Under the pieces are notes generated by a model. The model made no database searches. It was not told the DNA's origin and saw nothing but the letters and a program-made list of their open reading frames with translations. 60,825 bases of DNA from positions 1 to 60,825 of the IMG/VR virus record IMGVR_UViG_3300033142_000461; one strand, given 5' to 3'. Source of the DNA: a virus. The translations under genes and the position numbers were made by a program. Below, piece after piece: positions 1-10,552 of the stretch; position 1 is the first letter of the stretch; each line of letters begins with the position of its first letter.

Positions 1-2
1 TG

Positions 3-881
3 GGTGATCTAGATTTAGTTATTAGGTCCTCTGTAACTGGTTCTGTTGTTGAGAATATTGTGCATCAAGCAGAATGGAATACAGATAGACTTGATGGTTC
101 AGGAGATGCATTTAATATTTCTGGATATCTATTAGATACAACTAAAGACAATATTTACTGGATTGATTATCAATGGTTGGGTGCTGGTAATGTTAGGTTC
201 GGTGTTGAAATTGCTGGTGAACGTATTACATGCCACTCATGGAATAATTCTAACGTAAATAATGTATCATATATGCGTACTGGTTCACTACCTATATGTG
301 TTGAACAAGAAAATACTGGTTCTGTTGGTTCAATTTCTGAACTGAGATGGTTCTGTGGAACTGTAAAATCAGAAGGTTCTTTTATGCCTCACATGGGTCA
401 ATTTAATATGGCTGGTGATGCTTTAAAAGCTGTTACTGCTGCTGGTGGTCGTGTACCATTAATGTCAATACGTCCTCGATTAAATTATCAAGGAAAGACA
501 AATAAGATAATGATTCTGCCAAATCAATTCTCTGGTATGGCAGTTGATACGGCAACTAAAGCATTAGATGGATATGTACGAGTAGAGTTATGGAAGAATG
601 CTGTTCTAACAGATTCAACATGGTTGACTACAGTATCATCAAACTCCGGTGCAGAGATTGATACAGGAGCAACAGCTTTATCTGGTGGTCGAAGAGTAGT
701 ATCGATGATGATGAAAGGAAACGATTTCCAATTAATGGGTGAATTATTTAACTATCTACATGAAAACCTAATCAATAAACAAGATGGCACACAACAGCAT
801 TATACTATTGCTGTTACTCCAATGACTGGTGTTGACTTGTCTATTGCCGGTTCATTATCTTGGAATGAAGTGAGAGACTAA
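3..881 (+). CDS. virion structural protein, C-terminal part (5' end outside window)
   Basis: The frame is open from the first bases of the window through an in-frame GTG at 60 to the TAA, so only the C-terminal ~292 residues are seen and the true start lies upstream. The fragment is rich in G/S/T/N and beta-prone, with no transmembrane segment. A YWIDYQWLGAGNVRFGVEI stretch resembles a module I associate with phage tail-fibre or other virion surface proteins. It sits immediately before another virion-like gene and upstream of the lysis and neck genes. Role as a fibre or baseplate-proximal protein is inferred from family resemblance and location. Confidence 0.6.
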   Translation, partial: GDLDLVIRSSVTGSVVENIVHQAEWNTDRLDGSGDAFNISGYLLDTTKDNIYWIDYQWLGAGNVRFGVEIAGERITCHSWNNSNVNNVSYMRTGSLPICVEQENTGSVGSISELRWFCGTVKSEGSFMPHMGQFNMAGDALKAVTAAGGRVPLMSIRPRLNYQGKTNKIMILPNQFSGMAVDTATKALDGYVRVELWKNAVLTDSTWLTTVSSNSGAEIDTGATALSGGRRVVSMMMKGNDFQLMGELFNYLHENLINKQDGTQQHYTIAVTPMTGVDLSIAGSLSWNEVRD

Positions 882-884
882 TAA

Positions 885-1550
885 ATGTCATGGGCTTCAT
901 TATCATATGGACATTGGAGTTACTGGGATCTTCAACATAAGATAACAGTAGACTACATTACCAGACTTATTTACGTCAATGATGGCGTGACTGAGTTTGA
1001 TATAAAGATAGATTTATATTCAGACCTCAAAGAACTATGGTCATTAGACCCAACAGATTATAGATATAATCGATTCAGGCCTCCGGTTCGTGTAATAGGT
1101 GGTGATGCTACGTCCGCTGGTCAGTTCGCTGGTGATATCTACTTCATGCAGAATGGTTGGAGGATCGTATATGATCCAACCAAGACATCTGTAACTGGTG
1201 TACTATTCTCCGACGATTATGATACTCCTTGGTTATATAGTGGTGATATGTCGCCTGTATATCCTGCACAGGTATCATCACTTGTAACTGCTGTTCAACC
1301 TACTCTCGAAGGTCTGGAGATTCCAACTCCTACCGAGACCGCTGAAGCTGTTAGAACAGAACTTAATGTTGAGATGTTACATTTGTTAACACTATACAAC
1401 GGACTAACTCCAGCACAACAAGACGCATTAACAAATATGCCTGATAGTGTTTGGGATAAACCAGTATCAGAGATGACAACAAGTGGTTCTATTGGTGAAT
1501 GGGTTGCCAAGAAACTTCTATCTCTCAAGAAATACATTGGTCTAAAATAA
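885..1550 (+). CDS. putative virion structural protein
   Basis: A 221-residue protein starting 3 nt after the preceding stop, so probably co-translated with it. The N-terminal half is aromatic and beta-rich (WASLSYGHWSYWDL, then a WRIVYDP segment). The C-terminal third carries a helical ETAEAVRTELN segment and ends in a basic amphipathic tail. This layout resembles phage proteins found next to tail-fibre genes. No enzymatic motif is visible. Assignment as structural is by context and composition, not by a diagnostic motif. Confidence 0.5.
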   Translation: MSWASLSYGHWSYWDLQHKITVDYITRLIYVNDGVTEFDIKIDLYSDLKELWSLDPTDYRYNRFRPPVRVIGGDATSAGQFAGDIYFMQNGWRIVYDPTKTSVTGVLFSDDYDTPWLYSGDMSPVYPAQVSSLVTAVQPTLEGLEIPTPTETAEAVRTELNVEMLHLLTLYNGLTPAQQDALTNMPDSVWDKPVSEMTTSGSIGEWVAKKLLSLKKYIGLK

Positions 1551-1585
1551 CTAAATTCTACTAAATAGTATATAAAGAGGTAGAT

Positions 1586-1870
1586 ATGTCGGAAGAAGAA
1601 AATCAAGAAAAAACACTAACTGCTTTCCAGAAGGCTGATGATTGGTGGGCGAAACATAATATAGGCACAAGGTTCGCTTTGATTACTATGATTGCTCTCT
1701 ACGCCTCTCTAGTGTTTGCGTATCTCTTTAACAATGATATGACTAACATTGTACCCGTTATGGAAATCGTTGGTTGGATTTCATTCGCAGGATTCATATC
1801 CATTACACTTGGTGCTAACGGATTGGATAAGATCAAGGACATTATTTTAGCAATAAAGATGAAGAAATAA
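1586..1870 (+). CDS. small two-TM membrane protein, candidate holin
   Basis: A 94-residue protein with a charged N-terminus, two hydrophobic segments at about residues 30-48 and 57-76, and a lysine-rich C-terminus (KIKDIILAIKMKK). Size, two-TM layout and basic tail fit class II-type holins. It is followed 3 nt later by an i-spanin-like gene and then an o-spanin-like lipoprotein, so a lysis role is suggested by neighbourhood. A clear AAAGAGGTAG ribosome site precedes the ATG. No endolysin is seen nearby, so the holin assignment stays an inference. Confidence 0.5.
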   Translation: MSEEENQEKTLTAFQKADDWWAKHNIGTRFALITMIALYASLVFAYLFNNDMTNIVPVMEIVGWISFAGFISITLGANGLDKIKDIILAIKMKK

Positions 1871-1873
1871 ATT

Positions 1874-2374
1874 ATGATTGGATTTTTAGCATTTATACCG
1901 AAGATATTCACAGCCATAGGAAACGCTCTTGTATACGCATCAAAGCATCCTAAAGAAGCTGCTCTTGTCGTCCTACTTGTACTATTGTGGTTTAGTTACA
2001 ACGGAAAAGAGGATATGAGAGAAACTATATCAGAACAAACGATTGATATAGCGGCATACAAAGACGAAATAACGAATCTTGGTGGAATCACTGCCACGAA
2101 AGATGAGATTATCAAGGCCAGAGATGAAACTATCACAGACTTTAAAATTGTCATAGGCAAAATAAAGGTTGAACTTGGTGAACTAAAAGGAAAAGCTGAC
2201 GACCAAAGAAAACGTATTGCTGATAGTAGCGCTGAAGCGGTTAGACTACAAAACGAATTGAATAAAGCGACCAGTGGTGTACTCTTTACAGATATACCTA
2301 TTACAAGCGATTGTCCTGCAGCGGACACTGTAGATTGGGCATTAGAAACAATCCTTGAGGGAGTACAGAAATGA
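1874..2374 (+). CDS. i-spanin-like inner membrane protein (Rz-type)
   Basis: A 166-residue protein with one N-terminal transmembrane segment at about residues 29-43 (ALVVLLVLLWF) followed by a long charged helical region, about residues 46-135, typical of a periplasmic coiled coil. A cysteine lies near the C-terminus. This is the architecture of inner-membrane spanins, which link to an outer-membrane lipoprotein partner and fuse the two membranes during lysis. The expected partner, a lipobox-bearing protein, is encoded two genes downstream. Function is inferred from topology and context. Confidence 0.65.
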   Translation: MIGFLAFIPKIFTAIGNALVYASKHPKEAALVVLLVLLWFSYNGKEDMRETISEQTIDIAAYKDEITNLGGITATKDEIIKARDETITDFKIVIGKIKVELGELKGKADDQRKRIADSSAEAVRLQNELNKATSGVLFTDIPITSDCPAADTVDWALETILEGVQK

Positions 2375-2553
2375 AAACAGTAAAAGAATTTATCGATGGT
2401 GATATGATAGTTGAATCTCTAAATACTAGTGGTGGTATGTCCGATTTGATTAAAGCACTTAGAAAAGAATTAATTTCCGGTAAGCAAATAACACTTATCG
2501 CAAAAGCTAACTCTAATACAAAGGTTAGTTGGAATATAAGTAAAGACATATGA
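2371..2553 (+). CDS. small protein with capsid-targeting-like N-terminus
   Basis: A 60-residue protein beginning MKTVKEFIDGD, like the N-terminus of T4 internal head proteins (MKTYQEFIAEA), with an I-V-E/S site at residues 13-16 that fits the gp21 protease consensus (L/I-x-E before a small residue). It overlaps the i-spanin stop by ATGA and the o-spanin start by ATGA. Finding a head-targeted-looking protein between the two spanins is unusual. No other domain is recognised. Confidence 0.55.
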   Translation: MKTVKEFIDGDMIVESLNTSGGMSDLIKALRKELISGKQITLIAKANSNTKVSWNISKDI

Positions 2554-2882
2554 AATATATATTAACTATATTACTGGTACTGTCTGTCATCGGATGTACA
2601 GAGAAGATTGTCTATAAGGACAGAATCGTAACAAAAGAAACTATTGTAGAAGTTCCTATGATTGTTGCAGCGGAGTGTGAAGAACCTCCTGCATTTAATC
2701 CTGTTCCTACAATGATTCACTCTTTGACGATAGAAGATAAAGGAAATTATGAGAAAATTGTGAAAGCACTTCTTATTTCCAATCTTCAATCAGAACACGA
2801 TGTTTCTGTCTGTAAAGGTCATTTAGACGCATACCGAAAAGAAAAGATAAATACCGATAATACTAAACCAGGACAAGATTAA
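2550..2882 (+). CDS. o-spanin-like lipoprotein (Rz1-type)
   Basis: A 110-residue protein with a signal peptide ending in a lipobox: LSVIGC with the cysteine at residue 16. After lipidation it would be anchored in the outer membrane. The mature part is proline- and charge-rich and contains two further cysteines. Together with the upstream single-TM coiled-coil protein it makes a two-component spanin pair. Here the o-spanin gene is separate, not nested inside the i-spanin gene as in lambda. Confidence 0.7.
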   Translation: MKYILTILLVLSVIGCTEKIVYKDRIVTKETIVEVPMIVAAECEEPPAFNPVPTMIHSLTIEDKGNYEKIVKALLISNLQSEHDVSVCKGHLDAYRKEKINTDNTKPGQD

Positions 2883-3562
2883 TGAAAACCACATTTAGAA
2901 CAAAGAGTACGCCGATTGTTGCGAATGGTTCAACTACCAAAGACATCGGCGGTACAGCAAATGTCGCAACTAAACACACATTTCAAGTTGTTGCGGATAA
3001 AGGCACAACAGAACTAATCTCTGCTGGCGACTTTGCAGCAGATACCGGTTTCACGAAAGGAACAGGTTGGACTATTGCAGATGGCGTTGCTTCTTGTGAT
3101 GGTACACAGACAGCAGATAGTCTATTGACACTAACCACTCCCGTTACAACAGTTGCTAGTACAGTATACCTAATTGAATTTGATGTTGTAACCATCACCG
3201 CAGGTAATGTCGCAGCACAGTTTGACGGCATAGAAGTTATTGCTGACCAGTCAGAAGCGGGAACGTACAGGGTACTAGTGGCAGCTGCTGATACATCTGG
3301 TGAAGTTGATATCGTTGCTGATGACGAATTTGTTGGTTCTATTGATAATCTATCGCTGAGCGCTGTGGCAACAACTGGCGTAATTACCATATCAGGTAAA
3401 GTTGACAGACAAGACCCTGTCTGTACATACGCAGTAATGGGAACTATCGACCTATCATCAACAACTGTACTATTCTGGGAAGGTTCTGTCGAATCATTTG
3501 AATTTGGTGCCGGGGCAACATTAGATGGTAGTATTACTGTAGTATCAACTTCAACTAGATAA
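2882..3562 (+). CDS. beta-rich virion protein with carbohydrate-binding-like domain
   Basis: A 226-residue protein dominated by T, V, A, S and G with few charged residues. Residues about 45-160 read like a jelly-roll carbohydrate-binding (CBM4/9-like) domain: a GTGWTIADGVASCDG segment, then strands ending in FVGSIDNLSL. Such domains are common in phage decoration and adhesion proteins. A GATAAATA late-promoter-like octamer lies 29 nt upstream of the start. It is directly followed by gene 13, whose product carries an insertion of similar character. Confidence 0.5.
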   Translation: MKTTFRTKSTPIVANGSTTKDIGGTANVATKHTFQVVADKGTTELISAGDFAADTGFTKGTGWTIADGVASCDGTQTADSLLTLTTPVTTVASTVYLIEFDVVTITAGNVAAQFDGIEVIADQSEAGTYRVLVAAADTSGEVDIVADDEFVGSIDNLSLSAVATTGVITISGKVDRQDPVCTYAVMGTIDLSSTTVLFWEGSVESFEFGAGATLDGSITVVSTSTR

Positions 3563-3573
3563 GGTAACACAAT

Positions 3574-4752
3574 ATGCCTATCGAATCTGTCAATCAACTT
3601 AGAGATTACTGCCTAGAGAGACTTGGGTCTCCTGTAATCAATATCGAAGGAGATGATGCTCAATGGAAGAGTAGAATCAATGACGCCATTCAATTCTTTG
3701 TTGAACGACATTATGATGGTGTGGAAGAAGTATTCTTCCGAAAGACTGTATTTCCAGAAGACGCTAAAAACGGATATGTAACAATCGATGGAGATATTGT
3801 TGCTGTTACAGAGTATTTCAAACGCGGCGAGACCGGTATGTCATCTGAAATTTGGGATGACGCTGAATGGAACTATATGGATGAGGTTAACCGACATGGT
3901 GGATTCTCTTCTAGTTCATACGGTCTTGTTGACTATTATCTAACAAGAACATATATAAGTCTATTAAATGATTTATTTGGTTCATCACATCACGGTTACA
4001 ATTTCAATAAAGGAACAAATAGATTCTATCCTAAAAGTTCGTTCACAAGTGTTGGTTCTTCTGACCTTCTAGGAACTACGGAAGACTACGGTGACTGGAC
4101 TTCTACGAACTCTACCATCAGTGTTAATGATGCTGAATGGATAAACGGAGAACTAACAGGAATGACTCTTACAAGTGATGCATCTGGTGCATTTGACATC
4201 ACACAGAGTAAAGTTACAGATCATTATGTTTCTGGTACATATACCTCTACCATAATCTTAAAGAAAGGAACATACACAGGTAATGTTGTATTAAAGATTC
4301 TTGACCGTGATGATTATGAATTGGGTAGAGAAATAATTACTCCTACTACCAAGTGGGACCAATATTTTGTATCTGGTACTGCTGATGGATACAATATTAA
4401 TGATTTGAAAGTTGTAATCGAATCCGAAACTGATGCTATTGGTGTCGGAGAGACAATTCTGTTCCATGGTATCACACTATACAAGAACTCATACATTGTT
4501 GTTAAAGGATATAAAGCTGTTTCGGAAGACGATACAGATATTCTTGACGACCCTTGGATGAAGAGATACGCTACAGCAATGATTAAACAACAATGGGGAA
4601 ATAACACCAAGAAATATGACGGTGTACAACTACCTGGCGGCATCACAATGAAAGGTACAGAAATCTATCAAGAGGCCACAGAAGAAATCGCTCTACTAGA
4701 GAGTGAATTTGCCCAACGTTATGAAATGCCTGATATGATCTATATAGGTTAA
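3574..4752 (+). CDS. 13: neck protein gp13 with internal insertion
   Basis: A 392-residue protein. The N-terminus (residues 1-~75, LRDYCLERLGSPVINIE then IQFFVERHYDGVEE) and the C-terminus (DPWMKRYATAMIKQQWGNN and YDGVQLPGGITMKG) match T4 gp13, the neck protein that closes the filled head with gp14. T4 gp13 is 309 residues; here about 150 extra beta-rich residues are inserted near residues 150-310. The insertion contains GYNINDLKVVIES and has a jelly-roll character. It is followed by genes 14 and 15 in T4 order. Confidence 0.9.
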   Translation: MPIESVNQLRDYCLERLGSPVINIEGDDAQWKSRINDAIQFFVERHYDGVEEVFFRKTVFPEDAKNGYVTIDGDIVAVTEYFKRGETGMSSEIWDDAEWNYMDEVNRHGGFSSSSYGLVDYYLTRTYISLLNDLFGSSHHGYNFNKGTNRFYPKSSFTSVGSSDLLGTTEDYGDWTSTNSTISVNDAEWINGELTGMTLTSDASGAFDITQSKVTDHYVSGTYTSTIILKKGTYTGNVVLKILDRDDYELGREIITPTTKWDQYFVSGTADGYNINDLKVVIESETDAIGVGETILFHGITLYKNSYIVVKGYKAVSEDDTDILDDPWMKRYATAMIKQQWGNNTKKYDGVQLPGGITMKGTEIYQEATEEIALLESEFAQRYEMPDMIYIG

Positions 4753-4756
4753 TACC

Positions 4757-5431
4757 ATGGCAACCTCTAAGTATTTCAACCTCTACCAGTCTGGCCACAC
4801 AGGCGAACAAGATATGTTGCATAACATGTCCAAAGAGTGTATCCAGATTAATGGCCTTGATTGTTACTATCTTCCTCGTACTCTTGTTAAAGAAGACTCC
4901 TTATTTGGAGAAGATGTACTATCAGAGTTTAATACAACCTACGAAATAGAAGCTTATGTGGAGTCATTTGATAATTATGAAGGCAGTGGTGATTTATTGG
5001 CATCGTTCGGACTTAATGTAACGGATGAACTTAATCTTACCGTTGCAACACGAAGATTCACCGAAGTAACATCAATGAAAAAACCTTTAGAGGGTGACCT
5101 TATATATTTTCCGCTAGGAAAAGCGTTGTTTGAAATTAAATTTGTGGAAGATGAACAGCCGTTCTATCCACTAGGAACTCTACCTTCATATTCTTTAAGA
5201 TGTAAGTTATATGACCACAGTCATGAGACTATTACTCCACTATCTGCGGTAGACGGGTTACTTACTACAGATGATGATATTAATGCGGCATATGATACAC
5301 CAACATCGACAACAGATGGTACAACAGAACCAACAACTATCGATGACCCATATGCCAATAATGATGAGATCGAGACAGAAGCTATAAATGTTATTGATTT
5401 CTCAGAATCCAACCCATTTGGAAGTTTTTAA
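4757..5431 (+). CDS. 14: neck protein gp14
   Basis: A 224-residue protein between genes 13 and 15. It matches the gp14 family in layout: an N-terminal YQSGHTGEQDMLHNMSKECI segment, the YYLPRTLVKEDSLFGED region and a FNTTYEIEAYVE strand. gp14 forms the neck with gp13 to seal the packaged head and allow tail joining. The C-terminal ~55 residues are acidic and T/D-rich and appear less conserved. Start chosen as the ATG 4 nt after gene 13. Confidence 0.9.
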   Translation: MATSKYFNLYQSGHTGEQDMLHNMSKECIQINGLDCYYLPRTLVKEDSLFGEDVLSEFNTTYEIEAYVESFDNYEGSGDLLASFGLNVTDELNLTVATRRFTEVTSMKKPLEGDLIYFPLGKALFEIKFVEDEQPFYPLGTLPSYSLRCKLYDHSHETITPLSAVDGLLTTDDDINAAYDTPTSTTDGTTEPTTIDDPYANNDEIETEAINVIDFSESNPFGSF

Positions 5432-5434
5432 TAA

Positions 5435-6220
5435 ATGTTTGATACAGGTACAGGTTCTACACATTTCTACCATGGTTCAGCACGTAAGATTGTAGCTGCA
5501 TTTGGTTCTATGTTCAACAAAGTTGTTGGAGCTAGATATGATAGCGATGGAAACATTGTGAAGAAATTCGCGGTGCCGATTGCTTACTCAGGACAACAAC
5601 ACTACATTAAGAAACTAAGACAAGACCTATCTGAAAATGCTGTTGCTATTGATACTGTGTTGCCTAGAATGTCGTTCTCCCTTGAGTCATTAATATACGA
5701 CCCAACACGACAATTACATCCTGCAAGTTATATGAAGGTCAATGACCCTAACGACTACAGTATCTTACACAAGAGATGGAATCCAGTACCATATACATAC
5801 TACTTTAATGTTGGTGTTTACTCAAAGAACATGGAAGACGGTCTACAACTAATTGAACAAATAGTTCCTTGGTTCTCTCCTTCTTTCAATATGCCAGTAA
5901 TAATGGTTGATGATGTGACAATAGATGTTCCTGTTACACTTACAAATGTTACATTCGAAGATAACGATATGGAAGGATTCACCGAAAACCGTATGTTAAC
6001 TTGGAATATATCATTCGAAGCAAAAGGACTGTTCTTCAAACCTATCAATACTCCTACTGTTGTTGATACCGCTATCATTGATATGCATGATGATTCTGAG
6101 TTCTCAGAACCTGTAGAACTAGGAACAATAACAGAATTAGATCCTGTATACATTGTTACAGAAGATAAATATAATATCGCTGACGATGACGGATACCTCA
6201 TCGTAGCTACTGAAACTTAA
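5435..6220 (+). CDS. 15: tail completion / sheath stabiliser protein gp15
   Basis: A 261-residue protein that fits T4 gp15: an N-terminal FYHGSARKIVAAFGSMFN segment, the KKFAVPIAYSGQQHYIKK region and the PWFSPSFNMPVIM segment. gp15 caps the tail tube and sheath and joins the tail to the neck. It starts 3 nt after gene 14, so 13-14-15 form one translational unit. The final ~45 residues are acidic and of lower complexity. Confidence 0.9.
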   Translation: MFDTGTGSTHFYHGSARKIVAAFGSMFNKVVGARYDSDGNIVKKFAVPIAYSGQQHYIKKLRQDLSENAVAIDTVLPRMSFSLESLIYDPTRQLHPASYMKVNDPNDYSILHKRWNPVPYTYYFNVGVYSKNMEDGLQLIEQIVPWFSPSFNMPVIMVDDVTIDVPVTLTNVTFEDNDMEGFTENRMLTWNISFEAKGLFFKPINTPTVVDTAIIDMHDDSEFSEPVELGTITELDPVYIVTEDKYNIADDDGYLIVATET

Positions 6221-6230
6221 AGGTAATAAA

Positions 6231-6926
6231 ATGGCAATAAAGCGTATAAGAGATTTAGACGAAAACACCACAGCTGATGATACAGACTTAGTTCTTACAG
6301 AAAGCGCGTCAGGCACCACATTAAAGACTAAGTTGATTAACCTTCTTAAGCGCGTATTCGCTTTCGAAGATGTATGGGAAGATTATGTTGTTGCTTTGGA
6401 TGCATCAAACACACTTTCAGCTAATAACTCACCCACAATGGAAGAATTCAGAAGTGGTATATACGCACTCAGATATCCTGTAGACATTAAAGAACATGAA
6501 GCATTCTTCACGTTTCACTTTCACCACGATATGAAACCTGATACAGATATGCATATTCACTGTCACTTTACAACAAATGATGAATCTCCGACAGGAAATG
6601 TAAAATGGAATGTTGATTATATGTATGCTAGAGGGTATGAAGCTGATACGTTCCCTGCTCCTACAACACTATCCGTTGTTGCACCTGTCGGCGCACAATA
6701 TTCTCATCAAATCACCGATGATGAGGCTATGATTATTTCTGCCACAGCAAATGATTTGGAACCAGATGGTCTTCTTATGGGTAGAGTATACAGAAATACA
6801 GAAGACATTGAAGATACTTGTGATTCTGACACTTTCTTACTATATGTAGATATTCACTACGTTAAGAATCGCGTTGGAACAACAGAAAGAAATCGTCCAT
6901 TCACTTCTGGTGGATTTGGTGCATAA
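6231..6926 (+). CDS. virion structural protein with fibre-like N-terminus
   Basis: A 231-residue protein. The N-terminus (IRDLDENTTADDTDLVLTE) is typical of the head-proximal end of phage fibre or fibritin-like proteins. The middle carries a histidine-rich FHFHHDMKPDTDMHIHCHF segment, a motif I recognise from other phage structural proteins but without a firm function. No enzymatic signature is visible. It lies between gene 15 and a set of head-associated proteins, so a head- or neck-attached fibre or decoration protein is plausible. Confidence 0.5.
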   Translation: MAIKRIRDLDENTTADDTDLVLTESASGTTLKTKLINLLKRVFAFEDVWEDYVVALDASNTLSANNSPTMEEFRSGIYALRYPVDIKEHEAFFTFHFHHDMKPDTDMHIHCHFTTNDESPTGNVKWNVDYMYARGYEADTFPAPTTLSVVAPVGAQYSHQITDDEAMIISATANDLEPDGLLMGRVYRNTEDIEDTCDSDTFLLYVDIHYVKNRVGTTERNRPFTSGGFGA

Positions 6927-7318
6927 TGCTTACATATAAACAACGTCTATCAGAACTCAAGGTCACAAAGAACCAGTTGAATCAATTGGAGAAGACTTTG
7001 GATTCGTTGTTCAAAGAACTCAATATCGATATTGTGTTCACCAATCATTTCCTCGATAGAGTCAATGATGAACGTAATGTTGAACAGATTAAGGTTCGTG
7101 AACTAAGAGACTTGTTCAGAAAAGAATTTGCCAAATATAAGAACGAATTCAAAGGAATGACACCAGGCCTACAGGCCATACTAAAAGACCTTGAGACAAA
7201 TGTGAATGTGCCGTTTGTTATCAAATGGGACGAGAAGAATAAAGAACTTGACCTTATCGGAAAGACTGTTATGAGAAAGAAAAATTTCAAGTCTAGCAAC
7301 AAAGAATACAAAGTCTAG
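6926..7318 (+). CDS. conserved phage protein of unknown function
   Basis: A 130-residue, highly charged, largely helical protein with a central IVFTNHFLDRVNDERN motif. An HFxxRVxxR motif of this kind also appears in some small toxin/nuclease-like folds, but no catalytic set can be confirmed. It overlaps both neighbours by single-base TAATG/TAGTG junctions and precedes a capsid-targeted protein. A role in or on the head is only a contextual guess. Confidence 0.5.
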   Translation: MLTYKQRLSELKVTKNQLNQLEKTLDSLFKELNIDIVFTNHFLDRVNDERNVEQIKVRELRDLFRKEFAKYKNEFKGMTPGLQAILKDLETNVNVPFVIKWDEKNKELDLIGKTVMRKKNFKSSNKEYKV

Positions 7319-8058
7319 TGTTATCGTTTAGAGAATTTAATGAAGATTTAACCTATGAGGATTGGGAACTCGCCCTATCCTATGTGGAGAGTGATTATCT
7401 TAATGAAGGACTACTTGATAACTTCAAGATTCCTGCGAAAATTGCTAAATTGTTCAATACAATAAAGAAAGAAATTGGCATCATCATTGATAAGTTCAAA
7501 CTCAATATTAAAGATGCGGTTAATGCTTTTAAAGAAAGACACGTATTCGGTATATTGAAGGGAGTTGGATTCAGCTTTAAATCCCTATACAGACTATACT
7601 TGGATGCATATAATCTTATTGTGAAAGGTCTATTCAAGACATTTGAAGATATTCACAAGACTAAGATTTTTCAAAAGATTCAAAAAGGTACCATTAAGAT
7701 TGATGAGGTATTGGCGAAATATCCTATACTAAAGAAACTTACTGGCCCTATTGTTGCCGGATTATTACTATATATCTGGTTGAATATGTCCTTTATAGGC
7801 GACCTTGAGTATGATATGAACATTGTAAATATGTTCTCAGCATTACAAGGAAACTTCTCCGTTGAGGACCTATTCGGAAGTAAAGATGGATTGTTGTTGA
7901 TTACACTATTCGGTAGTGGTATAACATTGGGTTTATCTGCGCCATGGCTCGGAAAAACTGTACTAAATATGGTACTGGCTCTTGTATATACAGGACTCAA
8001 ATATTCAAAATCAGACAACAAATTGATAAATAGATTACACAGCTACATAAACAATTAA
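7318..8058 (+). CDS. capsid-targeted membrane-spanning internal protein
   Basis: A 246-residue protein starting at GTG (TAGTG overlap with the previous gene). The N-terminus MLSFREFNED resembles T4-type capsid-targeting sequences, and an L-N-E/G site at residues 28-31 fits the gp21 cleavage consensus. The rest is basic and helical with hydrophobic stretches around residues 143-160 and 193-230 that look membrane-spanning. A head-packaged protein with membrane segments could act on the host membrane during DNA entry; this is inference. Confidence 0.5.
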   Translation: MLSFREFNEDLTYEDWELALSYVESDYLNEGLLDNFKIPAKIAKLFNTIKKEIGIIIDKFKLNIKDAVNAFKERHVFGILKGVGFSFKSLYRLYLDAYNLIVKGLFKTFEDIHKTKIFQKIQKGTIKIDEVLAKYPILKKLTGPIVAGLLLYIWLNMSFIGDLEYDMNIVNMFSALQGNFSVEDLFGSKDGLLLITLFGSGITLGLSAPWLGKTVLNMVLALVYTGLKYSKSDNKLINRLHSYINN

Positions 8059-8069
8059 AAGGTATACAA

Positions 8070-8411
8070 ATGAAGACATATAAGGAATTCCTTGCGGAAG
8101 CAAAATTAGCAGAAGAACAATCTTACAAAGAGTTTTTCACAGCCGCACTAAAGAAGTTTGGTGTAACAGAGCCAGACCAACTGGAAGGTGACAAGAAGAA
8201 GGAATTCTTTGATTATGTGGATGCGAATTGGGAAGGCGAGAACGAAGTTGACGAAGCAGCTAAATGTGACGATGACGAAGAACTGACCGAAGAAGACGAT
8301 GACAAAGAAGAAAAGTCTGATGATGACGATGATGATTCGGAAGACAAAGAAGAAAAGTCTGATGATGACGATTCAGAAGATGATGACGAAGAAAAAGAAG
8401 ACAAAGAATAA
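8070..8411 (+). CDS. acidic prohead core / internal head protein with capsid-targeting sequence
   Basis: A 113-residue protein that begins MKTYKEFLAEA, almost identical to the capsid-targeting leader of T4 IPIII (MKTYQEFIAEA), with L-A-E/A cleavage after residue 10. Residues 20-55 (EFFTAALKKFGVTEP and KKKEFFDYVDANW) form a helical domain. The C-terminal third is nearly all D, E, S and K, like acidic prohead core proteins. It closes the first transcription block just before a terminator. Confidence 0.65.
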   Translation: MKTYKEFLAEAKLAEEQSYKEFFTAALKKFGVTEPDQLEGDKKKEFFDYVDANWEGENEVDEAAKCDDDEELTEEDDDKEEKSDDDDDDSEDKEEKSDDDDSEDDDEEKEDKE

Positions 8412-8421
8412 AACCTTTTAA

Positions 8422-8447
8422 TGAGGACCTTCGGGTCCTCAGTTTTG
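8422..8447 (+). terminator. rho-independent terminator after head-protein block
   Basis: An 8-bp stem TGAGGACC/GGTCCTCA with a stable TTCG tetraloop is followed by TTTTGTTA. It separates the neck/internal-protein block from gene 16. Confidence 0.85.
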
Positions 8448-8460
8448 TTATGGTATTATA

Positions 8461-10486
<2,026 letters not shown>

Positions 10487-10487
10487 A

Positions 10488-10495
10488 TATAAATA
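10488..10495 (+). promoter_or_regulatory. T4-type late promoter upstream of sheath gene
   Basis: An exact TATAAATA octamer just after the gene 17 stop and 58 nt before the gene 18 start. It is the -10 element recognised by RNA polymerase carrying gp55 in T4. Gene 55 is present in this genome. Confidence 0.85.
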
Positions 10496-10552
10496 CAAGT
10501 TTTAATAAATATATCTGTAAAGATTAATAATCAAGAATTTTAGGAGAAATAT

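Noticed and set aside
2983-3597. 204-codon minus-strand frame opposite the beta-rich virion gene
   Set aside because: It mirrors a strongly coded plus-strand gene, has S/T/V-biased antisense composition and no promoter or ribosome site.
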